Positions 31,770 to 43,199 of a DNA stretch of 64,000 nt are shown here, one piece after another. Below the pieces are notes generated by a model. It had not been told where the DNA came from. It worked only from the letters and a program-made list of their open reading frames with translations, and searched no databases. The position numbers and the translations under genes were made by a program. Within the stretch, counting starts at the first letter, position 1. Each line of letters opens with the position of its first letter. The stretch spans positions 1-64,000 of the forward strand of contig CP091739.1 of NCBI GenBank assembly GCA_022010095.1, in the 5' to 3' direction. This DNA is from Clostridium sp. (GTDB taxonomy: Bacteria; Bacillota_I; Bacilli_A; RF39; UBA660).

Positions 31770-33593
31770 ATGTTTGGAAAAAAATAATATCAATATTTGA
31801 ACAAAATATTAAATTAGAAAACTTATCAAAAAGAGTAGAAACAACTTTAGTTGGAGTACATATAGTATTTGAAGATAAATTTAAAGTAGTTGCTGAAATT
31901 ACATCAATAACTAGAGATGAAATATCTTGTCTTTTAGTAGGTGAATTTATCAATAATAAATTTTATAGTGGTGTTTTAAATAAACCAACTGCTGATGCTA
32001 AGGCTAGAATAGTTAATAAAGATGAAGTAATCGCACTTGTTGGTAATCAACAAATAGATACACCAACTGATCTTTATATTGGAAAAAGTCTTATATATGA
32101 TGGATTTAATGTATCTGCTAATATAGATAATTTCTTCTCAAATCACTTTGCTATCATAGGTAATACTGGTAGTGGTAAGATTTGTAGTGTAACAAGAATA
32201 TTTCAAAATTTATTTTTATAGAAGAAACTATATTCCAACAAATGCTAATATAGTATTATTTGATGTATATGGTGAATATCATCACGCTCTTGATAGAATT
32301 AATCAAACAAAATTTTGTAGATGTAAAACACTCACTACTGACCCTGGATTTACAAAGAGTGAAATAGTTAAAATACCACCATATTATCTTGAAGTAGATG
32401 ATATCGCATTACTTCTAAATGTAGATTCACCATCACAACTTCCTATTATTGAAAAAAAGCGTTAAAAATATGTATATTTATTTACAGAAGATGAATCTAA
32501 AGTAAGAGATATGAAAAAAACAATATTATTGCTAAAAGCAATATTGGATATACTTACAAGTGGTAAAAAGTTCAGCTCAAATAAGAGACCAAGTTGTCGC
32601 AGTTTTTAACAGCATTCTATACAAATGATATAAATTTAGATAGTAAAATAGTACAACCAGGTTATACAAGAACATTAAGACAATGCTTGAATATAGATCA
32701 AACCGGTAAAATAAATACAATGCAGTTAGTTACAGAATTTTTAGAAAGTTATGTTCATGAAGAATTAAAACTTAATAGAAATATGAAACCTAAATTCTAT
32801 ACATTAAAAGATTTATATAATGCATTTGAATTCGCTCTTATTAGTGAAGGTGTTCTAAAAAGTGATAAAGTCTATGATGTTAATAATATATTAAAAAGTA
32901 AGATTAGATGCGATAATAAATGGTGATTATGGAATATATTTTGATGTTCCTGAATACATTCCTAAATCAGATTACATAAAAAATATATTTACAGCAGTAA
33001 CTGGCGAAAAAGCACAAATAGTAAACTTTAACCTAAACTATGTAGATGAAAGATTTGCTAAAATACTTACTAAAATATATTCTAAATTATTCTTTGATTA
33101 TGCGATTAGTTTAGAAAATAGGGGAGGTTTCCCATTACAAATAATCTTAGAAGAAGCACATAGATATGTTCAAAATGACAATGATATAAATACAATAGGT
33201 TATAATATATTTGATAGAATTACAAAAGAAGGAAGAAAATATGGAGTTGTTTTAGGACTTATAACACAAAGACCTAGTGAACTTTCTAATACAGCACTTA
33301 GTCAATGTTCAAATTATTTAGTTCTTAGAATGTTTCATCCAGCTGACCTAGAAATCATTAAAAATATAACTCATAGTATAAGTGAAACAGATGTAGAAAG
33401 ATTAAAAACATTAAGACCAGGTGTTGCATTATGTTTTGGAAATGCATTTAATATACCAACATTCACTAAAATAGATAAACCAGATCCAACACCAAATTCA
33501 AGTAATGCACATATTGGTACAGAATGGTTTAGAAAAAGTGAAGAATTACTAGAGGAACAAGAACGACTTAAATTAAGCCAAATACAAAAATAA
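31770..33593 (+). CDS. HerA-like DNA-translocating ATPase (DUF87)
   Basis: About 600 residues after repair. N-terminal HAS-barrel (VETTLVGVHIVFEDKFKVVAEITS), then FAIIGNTGSGKICSV (Walker A), VLFDVYGEYHHAL, IRDQVVAVL, LQIILEEAHRYV (Walker B with catalytic Glu) and GLITQRPSELSNTALSQCSNYLVLRM (arginine-finger region). HerA-type hexamers work with the NurA nuclease in archaea; bacterial relatives are in repair or defence. No NurA, SIR2 or other partner lies beside it. The residue after the Walker A Lys is Ile (codon ATT), not Ser/Thr, see finding. Confidence 0.85.
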
Positions 33594-33617
33594 TAATACA
33601 AACATTGTTACAAATGA

Positions 33618-33643
33618 AAACCCTATTCAACAATAGGGTTTTT
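33618..33643. terminator. bidirectional terminator, herA-like / membrane protein
   Basis: AAACCCTATT/AATAGGGTTT, 4-base loop, T run after and A run before. Confidence 0.9.
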
Positions 33644-33653
33644 ACTTTACTAA

Positions 33654-34794
33654 TTATCTTACAACATATGGATCTTCAAGAGTACCATTACCAGATTTAA
33701 ATAAAGCTCTCTTATTAATATATGCTGTTAATATGAATCTTCTTTCTAAACTAGCTCTTGTAGTATTAAAATTAGAACCATTTAAATAGAAAAACTGAAT
33801 AATCATTATCTTTTTGTATCAAGTGCTGTTAAAGACCAAGTATTCCATCTGTCATGATACAAGTAATTATAGTTAGAACAAGAAGGACTACTAGCAACTT
33901 TACAATTATCATCAAGACTTGCTCTCATATATTCATATGGTGTAATAAGTCCAAACATATATTTATCAGTTGATTTAACAGAACATTCAACACTGCCATT
34001 TTTAGTTTCATCATCTAATTTTCTTTTACCAACACATAATTCTTTAGAAATAATAGCATTCTTAATACTTTCATTAACTATTTCTTCGTTACTTTCAGTA
34101 TTCTTTAAGATTTCTTTAGCTCTACTAAGTTCAAAGTTATTGTAGCCCCAGGTAGCATCTTTACCTTCATTATATCTATTATCCCATGAATATTGATCTC
34201 TTTTACCAGTTTCATTTATTATTTTTAATAGTGTTATCATCTTCAATACTAATTATTCTCCAAAGATAAGGATTATCTTTATCATTAATACTTATTGTAC
34301 CAAAAACTACATAATTATTTTTAACTTCACCTCTAAAATAGTATCCACCATTTTCATTTTCATAAAGTCCACTGCCTTCAGTAACAACAGGTGAATTATC
34401 TTTAATAACTCTATATAATTCTTTAGTTTCATAAGTACCAGGACAAGTTAGATATGGAAGATATGCTATATTATCTCCACTCTTATTAACTACTATATTA
34501 ACAGTACAATTATCACCATCCTTAAGTATTTCATTAAGAGGTTTAATAAATTTACCATCAACTAATGTACTATATTGAATAGTATAATCTCCATCAGTAG
34601 TGGGAACTAAAGTAGGGTTAGTATCATAATAACTCTTAACAGCTTGTGTTATCTTTTCCTCAACTTCCTCATATGTATAATAATGTGGCTTAACAATAGA
34701 TATAATCCATGTTGCAAGTAAAAATTACAACAAGAAATCCTACTAAAGAAGCACCTATTATTATTAATTTCTTCTTATCAATAGATTCAAACAT
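33654..34794 (-). CDS. membrane-anchored surface protein of the DUF6273/WRI type
   Basis: Repaired product about 375 residues. An N-terminal anchor (MFESIDKKKLIIIGASLVG and following hydrophobic run) leads to an extracellular part: NGGYYFRGEVKNNYVVFG, PYLWRIISIEDDNTIKIIN (the WRI-I-x-x-DxTIKII signature), RDQYSWDNRYNEG and C-terminal KSGNGTLEDPYVVR. Several Cys pairs (CTVN, CPGTY, CVGK, CSVK, CKVASSPSC) suggest disulfides. Similar proteins are common and uncharacterised in gut Bacilli. Ribosome site AAAGGAGTGA, start 34794. Frameshifts near 33815, 34220 and 34720. Confidence 0.7.
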
Positions 34795-34850
34795 TTTTTT
34801 GTCACTCCTTTTTATAAATCAATTATACACTAAATAATCCAAATAAACAA

Positions 34851-35217
34851 TTACTTAATCATATTAAATACATCACTTACATTCATATTACTTTTTCTTA
34901 TTATAACTAGGAATAATATGTAAATGATAATGTTTTACTTCTTGTAATATTCCATTATTTTTGAACAATCTTATATCCATTAGGTTTTAGTTTTTTTCAT
35001 CAAGAACTTTAATTACCTCTTTACTAGCTTTATTAATTTCATTTAGATATTTAAGATCTATATCATAAATATCTTTAAAAATGTTTCTTAGGTATAATTA
35101 ATGTATGTCCCATAGAATTAGGATTAACATCTAAAAAAACACTTTACATATTCATTTTTCATATATTGTATATGATGGAATATCTCCTTCAATAATTTTA
35201 CAAAAAATACAATCCAT
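34851..35217 (-). CDS. HIT family nucleotide hydrolase
   Basis: The N-terminus MDCIFCKIIEGDIPSYTIYE, SMGHTLIIPKKH, and the histidine triad HYHLHIIPSY (HxHxHxx) identify a HINT/HIT protein of about 120 residues, which hydrolyses AMP-linked substrates. The two Cys near the start can bind zinc. Several frameshifts. It stands divergent from the cysteine desulfurase gene. Confidence 0.88.
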
Positions 35218-35344
35218 TTTCTTTCACCCATATATATTATATATTAAATAATAAACTACTTCAATTATTATATTTGTTATAAAAACAATTTATTTTTACA
35301 TGTATATATTATATTAGGTGAGGTATAAGGTGAATAATAAAAAA

Positions 35345-36535
<1,191 letters not shown>

Positions 36536-36544
36536 TTAAAAAAA

Positions 36545-36567
36545 GTTACATTTTTGTAATTTTTTTA
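36545..36567 (+). terminator. terminator of cysteine desulfurase gene
   Basis: GTTACA/TGTAAT stem (one G-T pair), T loop, then a run of T. Confidence 0.7.
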
Positions 36568-36577
36568 ATTTTTACCT

Positions 36578-36689
36578 AAAATTCAATTTTTAGGTATAAA
36601 AAAACATATCCAAGAAAACTATATTTTTTTCCCTAGAGAAAAAAATTAAATTTTTCACTATAAAAAAAACTATCTCAAAATTAAATTTT
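36578..36689 (+). promoter_or_regulatory. three AAAA-N5-TTTT palindromes upstream of ssb
   Basis: Near-identical words AAAATTCAATTTT (36578-36590), AAAATTAAATTTT (36642-36654) and AAAATTAAATTTT (36677-36689). The shape equals the ComK half-box AAAA-N5-TTTT, though spacing (51 and 22) is not the classical one. The first lies in a larger hairpin TACCTAAAA/TTTTTAGGTA. Confidence 0.4.
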
Positions 36690-36696
36690 TACCAAT

Positions 36697-36725
36697 TTGA
36701 AACACTATATTTATTTATGTTATAT
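36697..36725 (+). promoter_or_regulatory. ssb promoter
   Basis: TTGAAA and TTATAT with a 17-base spacer, 24 bases upstream of the ATG. Confidence 0.6.
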
Positions 36726-36748
36726 TCCTCATGAAAGGAGGAAACATA

Positions 36749-37081
36749 ATGATAAATCAAGTAATTATAACAGGTAGAATAGCAAATGATCCTGAAGTAA
36801 TAGTTGGTGAAAATAATAAGAAAAGAACTTATATAACACTAGCAGTACCAAGAGCGTATAAGAATATGGAAGGACAATATGATACTGATTTCATAAGATG
36901 TACATTATGGAATGGTATTGCTGAAACCACTTGTGAGTATTGTAAGAAAAGTGATTTAGTTGGTGTTAAAGGTAGACTTCAAACTTCACAATATGATAAA
37001 GATGGTGAAACAAAATATGTAATGGATGTAATCGCAGAAAAAGTATCGTTCCTATCAAGTTATAAAAAACCTGAAGAATAA
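36749..37081 (+). CDS. ssb: single-stranded DNA-binding protein
   Basis: OB-fold protein: MINQVIITGRIANDPEV, KRTYITLAVPRAYKNMEGQYDTDFIRCTLWNG, KKSDLVGVKGRLQT and YVMDVIAEKVSFL. 110 residues; lacks the long Gly/Gln linker and acidic tail of the main bacterial SSB, ending KKPEE, like the short SsbB or plasmid types. Ribosome site AAAGGAGGAA. It stands alone between terminators with its own promoter. One of the few long genes without a frameshift. May be the competence or secondary SSB. Confidence 0.9.
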   Translation: MINQVIITGRIANDPEVIVGENNKKRTYITLAVPRAYKNMEGQYDTDFIRCTLWNGIAETTCEYCKKSDLVGVKGRLQTSQYDKDGETKYVMDVIAEKVSFLSSYKKPEE

Positions 37082-37085
37082 TAAG

Positions 37086-37112
37086 AAAGTGGTATCAAAA
37101 CTACCACTTTTG
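37086..37112 (+). terminator. ssb terminator
   Basis: AAAGTGGTA/TACCACTTT stem, short loop, then T. Confidence 0.85.
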
Positions 37113-37123
37113 TCATGTGAAAA

Positions 37124-37142
37124 GGTGCGCCACTTGCGCACC
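37124..37142. repeat. ACT-loop palindrome 1
   Basis: GGTGCGC-CACTT-GCGCACC, 7-bp perfect GC-rich stem, not followed by T; first of four such palindromes in 620 bases. Confidence 0.75.
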
Positions 37143-37199
37143 AATTGAAAGGATATCAATTTGAAAAGATTATGTAGTTTTGTTTAACAATTAAAAAAG

Positions 37200-37216
37200 G
37201 CGCGCCACTGGCGTGT
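37200..37216. repeat. ACT-loop palindrome 2
   Basis: CGCGCC-ACT-GGCGTG, 6 bp with one wobble, loop ACT. Confidence 0.7.
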
Positions 37217-37255
37217 GTTTTAACCTAGAGACATTATATGGTATTATCATCATAG

Positions 37256-37480
37256 ATGAATAAATCTAAAGAATATTCAAAAATACTAACAAGTGAATTA
37301 GTTAAAAGATATGATGTCTCAAGTTCAAAAAGATTTATACAGTTTTTATTTGATAATAAAAAAAACACGCGACACTGTCGCGTATTTTTAATATTAAATC
37401 ATAAATTTATCAAAAAAAGAACTTAATATAAAATAAAAAAAGAAAGGATAGTAACAAGAACAAATGAATTATTACGAAGA
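37256..37480 (+). pseudogene. remnant of a yhcG-like (DUF1016) gene
   Basis: The 5' part reads MNKSKEYSKILTSELVKRYDVSSSKRFIQF, matching EYSKKLTSELGKGYTETNLKYFRMF in the intact gene downstream. The 3' part, just before and overlapping the intact start, reads RIVTRTNELLR, matching its C-terminus RIVARTYELL. Everything between (about 200 codons) is deleted. The third ACT-loop palindrome lies in the same place as the palindrome in the intact gene. So an older copy has collapsed upstream of the present one. Confidence 0.7.
37367..37383. repeat. ACT-loop palindrome 3
   Basis: ACGCGAC-ACT-GTCGCGT, perfect 7 bp, followed by ATTTTT so it could also terminate transcription. Confidence 0.8.
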
Positions 37481-38375
37481 TATAAAGAAAGAATTAATAA
37501 ATAATGAAATAAATAGAAAAAGTAAAAAAACATATACAATCAATAAAAAGCGATTTAACCACTTATTATAATGTTGGAAAAAAATGTTAAGCAAAGCAGG
37601 TAAATGTTATGGAGAAAGTATAATTAGTGAATATTCAAAAAAGTTAACAAGTGAATTGGGTAAAGGATACACCGAAACAAATTTGAAATATTTTCGTATG
37701 TTTTATTATTTTGCAATTCGTCACACAGTGTGTGACGAATTGACATGGCCTCATTATAGAACACTATTATCAATTAAAAAAATTAAAGATGAAATAAATT
37801 ACTATATAAATATATGTAAATATCAAAAATTTATCAGTTAGAGAACTTAGGAATAAAATAAAAAAAACAAAGAATATGAAAGACTTGATGAAGAAACTAA
37901 AAAAATAAACTAACTAATAATGAAAAAAATTGAATCTTAAAGATAATATAAAGAATCCAATATTAATTAAAAAAATATTCATAATTATACAGAAATAACA
38001 GAAAAAAATATTACAAAAAAACTGATACTTGAAGATATCTCATCATTTATGAAAGAACTAGGAGATTCATTTAGTTTTTATAGATAATGAATATAAAAAT
38101 CAAAATAGGTGATAGATATAATTATATAGATTTACTTCTATTTAATATTGAATTTAATTGCTATGTAGTGGTTGAATTAAAAAAACAACAGAATTAAAGA
38201 AAAAAACATATAGGGCAAATACAAGTATATATGAATTATATAGATAAAAAAACTTAAAAAAAGATTAATCAAGATAAAAACAATAGGCATTATCATTTGT
38301 AAAAAAGAAAATAAATATGTAATAGAATACTCAAGCGATGCAAGAATAGTAGCAAGAACATATGAATTGCTATGA
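37464..38375 (+). CDS. yhcG: YhcG-type PDDEXK nuclease (DUF1016)
   Basis: About 295 residues after repair. N-terminal DUF1016 helical domain: YYNVGKMLSKAG, SKKLTSELGKGYTETNLKYFRMF, ELTWPHYRTLLSI, NLSVRELRNKIKNKEYERL. C-terminal nuclease: FMKELGDSFSFI, YIDLLLFNIEFNCYVVVELKTTE (Asp and E-x-K of PDDEXK), then KTIGIIICK and the RIVARTYELL end. Family members act in mobile-element stability or restriction-like defence; substrate unproven. The codons for AIRHTVCDEL form a 13-bp palindrome. Start ATG 37464 has only a weak ribosome site. Confidence 0.85.
37714..37742. repeat. ACT-loop palindrome 4, inside yhcG
   Basis: Arms CAATTCGTCACAC and GTGTGACGAATTG (13 bp, perfect) around AGT, i.e. ACT on the other strand. 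Coding for the turn between helices in the DUF1016 domain. Confidence 0.85.
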
Positions 38376-38573
38376 TAAAACCATCAAAATAAAGCAAAAG
38401 ATTAATATGAACCTTATACACTATTAATAAATAATTTAAAAAGAATTATGGTAAGCCAATGAAAAGAATAAGTAATATATAAATAAAATTATTATATGAA
38501 AATATAAAAACTTCAAAAAAAGCAATTGATAATATTTTTCTAATAATGATAAAATAATTTTTGGAGAATAGAT

Positions 38574-40754
38574 ATGAATAAAGTATTAGATTTTTTTAAA
38601 AAGAACATAAATATTTAATGGTAGCTTTAATACTAGTAGGAATTAGTATTACTTTAGGAGTAACATATTCAAATTATATTGTTACATCAAATAATCATAA
38701 AAGCAGACAGAAATGTATATAGGAGCATTAAAATATTCAATAGAAATAGATGGAAGTACTACTAATACATTATCAGTACCAACAGGTGAAACTATTATTG
38801 ATGTTAAAGTAAATAATCAAAAATCCAGTTGATACTTATTATAAATTACTTTATTTAAAAAAATTCAAATTTAATAGTTAAATATTTTTGAATCGAGCAT
38901 ATGATTTAGATGATTCTAATAATACAACAAAATCATATGACAAGTCGAATGATTCAGTTGCATCCAGTAATTCAAAAAAACTATAAAACTTCAAATAACA
39001 AATAATAGTACTTCTTCACAAAAATCTCAGTTTAAGTGTTAAAGGTGGATACATAACAAATACATTAAGTGATATAACAGTACCTTCAACCTATAGTGAA
39101 ATAACATCGTTTGCTACAAATACATATTTTTGTAAAACAACTAATTCTTTAACTCAAGGAACAGAATATGTAAATGGACAATTCGTATATAGATACATGC
39201 AGGATGGAAAATTTTATCCACAGGCATCTTCTAATGATTGGAAAAATATTGAAAGTGATGGTTGGGGAGTGCAATTAAACGCCAAAACTAGCACGGACGC
39301 AGTAACAAGCAAATTATGTACCTATATAAACAATAAAGCAATTACATCTATGAGTGCTATGTTTTCAATGAGTCGCGCTAGTAGCATAGATCTTACGAAC
39401 TTCAATACGCAAAATGTTACTGATATGAGTTACATATTCTGCCGTAATTCATCAACACTAACTGGTTTAAGTAAATTTAATACAAGTAATGTTACTAATA
39501 TGACTGCTATGTTTTTTTATAACACTGCTACAGCCTTAGATTTAAGCGAATTTAATACAAGCAAAGTTACCAATATGAGTGGTATGTTTGCTAATAGTCA
39601 AGCCACAACTTTAGATTTATCCAATTTTCATACAAGCAATGTTATAGACATGAGTCAAATGTTTCAGAATAGTAAAGTCACAAACTTAGATTTAAGCAAT
39701 TTTGATACAACTAAAGTTATAAATATGAGTAAAATGTTCCAAGGTAGTGAAATTACAATAATAGATTTGAGTAACTTTAATACAAGTAAAGTAACTAATA
39801 TGGGTTATATGTTTAGCGAGCAACCAGCCTTAAAAACAATATATGTAAGTGATAAATTCAATGTCAGCAACGTTACTACTAGTACTAAAATGTTTTTATA
39901 ATTGTACTAACCTAGTAGGTGGAGCAGGAACAAAATATAATAGTTCTCACGTTGATAAAGCCTACGCTCACATAGACGGCGGAACAAGTAACCCAGGATA
40001 CTTTACTGACATTGCTGATAAACCTAAAGAACCAAATTCATTTTCAACTGATTCATGGAAAACAATAATTAAAGCAGTTAAAAAAATAATAATATAAGTA
40101 AATACAATGTAGGAGATACTAGAACAATAGATATGGGCACTTATGGAACACATACATTACGTATTGCAAATACTTCAACACCAAGCGAATGTTCAAGGGC
40201 AGGTTTTTCACAAACAGCATGTGGTTTTGTACTTGAGTTTGCTGATATAATAACAAAACATAACATGAATCCAGCAGGCACATATAAAGGAACACAATAT
40301 AATAATGGATGGAATGTAGATGGCTGGCCAGCTAGTGAAATGTATACATTTGTAAATAATGATATATATAATGCAATACCAAGTGAAATAAAGAATGCAA
40401 TAATAGATACAGTTACAGTATCAGGACATGGAAGTACAAGTGGAGAAACAAACTTTACATCAACAGATAAATTATACTTGTTAACACCAAAAGAGATATA
40501 TACAAATTTTTCCAGTAGTGTGGATTCAGCAAAAAAATTTAACAAGAACATTAGATTATTATACAAATATAGGAGTAACAACAACTAATTATAGTGGAGC
40601 TATAAAGAAAAACGAAACTAGAGCTGCTTGGTGGCTCCGTTCCGCCTCTTCTGACTTTAACAGTTATTTCAACATGGTGGCCGACAACGGATGTTGGAAT
40701 GGATTCATTGCTAGTATTGCAAACGGCGTATCTCCAGCTTTCCGTATCGGGTAG
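38574..40754 (+). CDS. BspA-like repeat surface protein with variable lectin-like head
   Basis: Repaired product about 720 residues. N-terminal anchor (KEHKYLMVALILVGISITLGVTYS), a beta-rich stalk (IDVKVNNQNPVDTYYKLLYL), then about eight 23-25-residue DUF285/BspA-type repeats of pattern LDLSNFNTSKVTNMSxMF, closing with SHVDKAYAHIDGGTSNPGYFT. It then joins, through STDSWKTIIKAVK, the same head as the prepilin genes at 20-22 kb (ECSRAGFSQTACGFVLEFADI, STDKLYLLTPKEIY, YSGAIKKNETR) ending AAWWLRSASSDFNSYF...GVSPAFRIG. Frameshifts at 39898, 40088 and 40530 plus several near the start. Likely an adhesin; head swapped onto a different stalk. Confidence 0.75.
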
Positions 40755-40972
40755 TGTAAAGGGAATGTAAAGAGAAAATAGTGTGCAATATTATTTGGGA
40801 GTACTAAAACCTTCCGAAAAAAATAATAAAGTATGGCGTATGTTATTAAGCGACTACTCCGTGCAGAAGCACGGATAGGCGGGTAAGAACTAAAACAAAT
40901 GCATTTGGTTATAGGATGTCTGCCTTAAGGCAGAGTAATAAAATTTGAATTTACGTAAATTCAAATTTTTTT
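40755..40972 (+). other. conserved 3' element of the variable-head locus (copy B) with terminator
   Basis: Non-coding. Shares with 22428-22655 the words GAGTACTAAAAC, TCCGA, ATGTTA, AAGCGACTACTCC and GGATAGGCG. Hairpin CCGTGC-AGAA-GCACGG (40859-40874) carries a compensated A-to-G/T-to-C change against copy A. A second hairpin CTGCCTT-AA-GGCAG follows near 40919, then a 26-base perfect palindrome (40942-40967) with T run acts as terminator. Confidence 0.65.
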
Positions 40973-41189
40973 GTCTTATAGGAAATCTTTTTTTGATACA
41001 ATAGTTCTGTTATATAAATGTTAAAATAAAAAATGATAAAAAAATATCAAAAATGAAAATAAGTGTTTTTTTCTATTCTATTTAACTCTTTATAATGTTA
41101 TCTACTAATTAGGTCATTTAGAACCATAAAAAAATGAATCTATTTTTTTCATCAAAAAAATATTGTATAATGTATAATAGGTGAGGTAT

Positions 41190-42481
41190 ATGAAGGTAGT
41201 AGAAATAATTGATAAAAAAAGAATAATAAGGAAGAACTTACATATAAAGAAATAGAATATATGGTTAATAGTTATATCAAAGGTAAAATAAATGATAAGA
41301 CTATGAATGATTTCTAATTTAGTATTTATAATAATGATTTATCTATGGAAGAAACATATTATTTAACAGATATAATGATTAAAAAGTGGTGAGATAATTG
41401 ATTTAAGTAGTATTGATAAGCCTGTATGTGATAAACATTCAACTGGTGGAGTAGGAGATAAAATAACATTAATTGTTGCTCCTATAGTTGCTGCTTCTGG
41501 AGTTGCTGTTCCTAAAATGAGTGGTAGAGGACTTGGACTTACTGGTGGAACAGTTGATAAACTTGAAAGTATTCCTGGATACAAATTGAATATATCTAAA
41601 AAAAGAATTTCTTAAATTACTTACTACAGTTGGATGTGCTGTTATAAGTCAAAGTGAAAAAATAGCTGTCGCAGATAAAAAAATATATGCTTTAAGAAAT
41701 GAAATAGGTGCAGTAGACTCAATACCACTTATCGCAAGTTCTATAATGTCTAAGAAAATTGCAAGTGGTAGTGACACAATAGTAATAGACTTAAAAGTAG
41801 GCAAAGGTGCATTTATGACTAATATAAAAGATGCTACTAAACTTGCTAAAACAATGGTAGAACTAGGAAGATACTATAATAAAAAAGTAGTATGTACATT
41901 AAGTGATATGAGTGTTCCACTTGGTCTTAATATAGGAAATGCTCTTGAAGTAAAAGAAGTAATAGATTTCTTTAATGGAAAATATGATAAAAGATTATAT
42001 GAATTATCGAGTATATATTTCAAGTCTTATGATAAGTGTTTCAAAAAGAATTAATATAAGTAAAGCACGTAAACTTGTTATAAATCTACTTGAATGTGGA
42101 CATGCTAAAAAAACAAATTCTACGAATGGATTAAATCTCAAGGTGGAGACATCAAAAAAACTTAAAAATAAATGCTCATAAAAAAAATACATATATAGTG
42201 TTAAAGAAGGATACATAAATAATATAGATGTACATACTTTATCAAAACTAGTATTTGATTTAGGCGCAGGAAGAGTCCATAAAACAGATAACATAGATTA
42301 TAGTGTAGGAGTAGTTCTAAATAAAAACAATAGGTTCAAAAGTAAAAAGAGAAAAAGAATTACTCGCAACAATATATTACAATAAAAAAAGTTGCTGATA
42401 TGGCAGAAATACTAAAACAATGTTTCAAAAATAGATAAAAAGAAAGAAAAAGAAATAAGAAAATCATTATCAAAACAATAA
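41190..42481 (+). CDS. pdp: pyrimidine-nucleoside phosphorylase
   Basis: Splits pyrimidine nucleosides to base and sugar-1-phosphate. Motifs: [15 protein letters not shown] (phosphate site), [21 protein letters not shown] (the family signature), [40 protein letters not shown]. About 430 residues after repair. TATAAT near 41167 and ribosome site GGTGAGG. Stands alone; no deoxyribose or cytidine genes nearby. The codons for the first 60 residues carry several insertions. Confidence 0.92.
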
Positions 42482-42483
42482 AA

Positions 42484-42510
42484 ATAGATTCTTTGTGAAT
42501 TTATTTTTTT
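42484..42510 (+). terminator. pdp terminator
   Basis: AATAGATTC/GAATTTATT stem with one mismatch, then seven T. Confidence 0.65.
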
Positions 42511-42530
42511 AATATGTAAATAATATTAAT

Positions 42531-43199
42531 ATGAAAAAAAGATAACTATATTTATATTATTATTTTTATACAATTAAGATAGATGCCTTAAGTAATATTA
42601 AAGTTAATAATGATGAATTAATTCCATATTTTGATAAAGATACTCACATATATAATTATTACACTAACAATGAAACAATAAATATAAGTGTTAAAAAAAG
42701 ATAAAAAAATGAAATTACAAATGGAGAAGGTATGTACACGATAGATACTAATTATAAAAAGTATAACTATTAATTCTAATATATATGGTGACTATATAAT
42801 AAATATATTTAAGAATTATGATAAAAAGTGATTATAATGATACTAGTCTTTTTATCTCTTGATATAAAAAGGTTATAATATTAATTTTTGATAAGGATAC
42901 TTATGATTATGACATTACTTTTAAATAATGAAAAATAATTTAAATATTGAATATGAAGTAAATGATAATACAAAATGTAATAATAAATGGAAATGGTAAT
43001 TTTTAATAAATCAAATAATCTTATTGAAATTAAAGTAGGAGATAAAGTATACAATATACACGCTCATAAAACTATAAAAGTTTCATATACAAAAAAACAG
43101 AGAGACTATCAAAAGAAATGAGTAGTACAAAAAGAAATAGTTAAAGTTCTAATAATAACTATTTCATGTTCTTTAGTATTTCTATTTTATAAATTTATT
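42531..43199 (+). CDS. secreted protein with cadherin-like beta-sandwich and C-terminal anchor
   Basis: Signal peptide (MKKITIFILLFLYN), then SNIKVNNDELIPYFDKDTHIYNYYTNNETINISV, the start of a cadherin-like beta-sandwich repeat (pattern xLxPxFdpdtxxYxxxV), a second unit around DKDTYDYDITLNNE, and a final helix KVLIITISCSLVFLFYKF. About 220 residues after repair. Very many frameshifts; the exact stop is uncertain and its end touches the convergent vanY stop. Likely held outside the membrane by the C-terminal helix. Confidence 0.55.

Noticed and set aside
31770-33593. HerA-based antiphage operon
   Set aside because: Flanked by terminators on both sides with no partner effector gene.
37124-37742. 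CRISPR array near yhcG
   Set aside because: The palindromes are unevenly spaced, have different stems and no uniform spacers; no cas genes.
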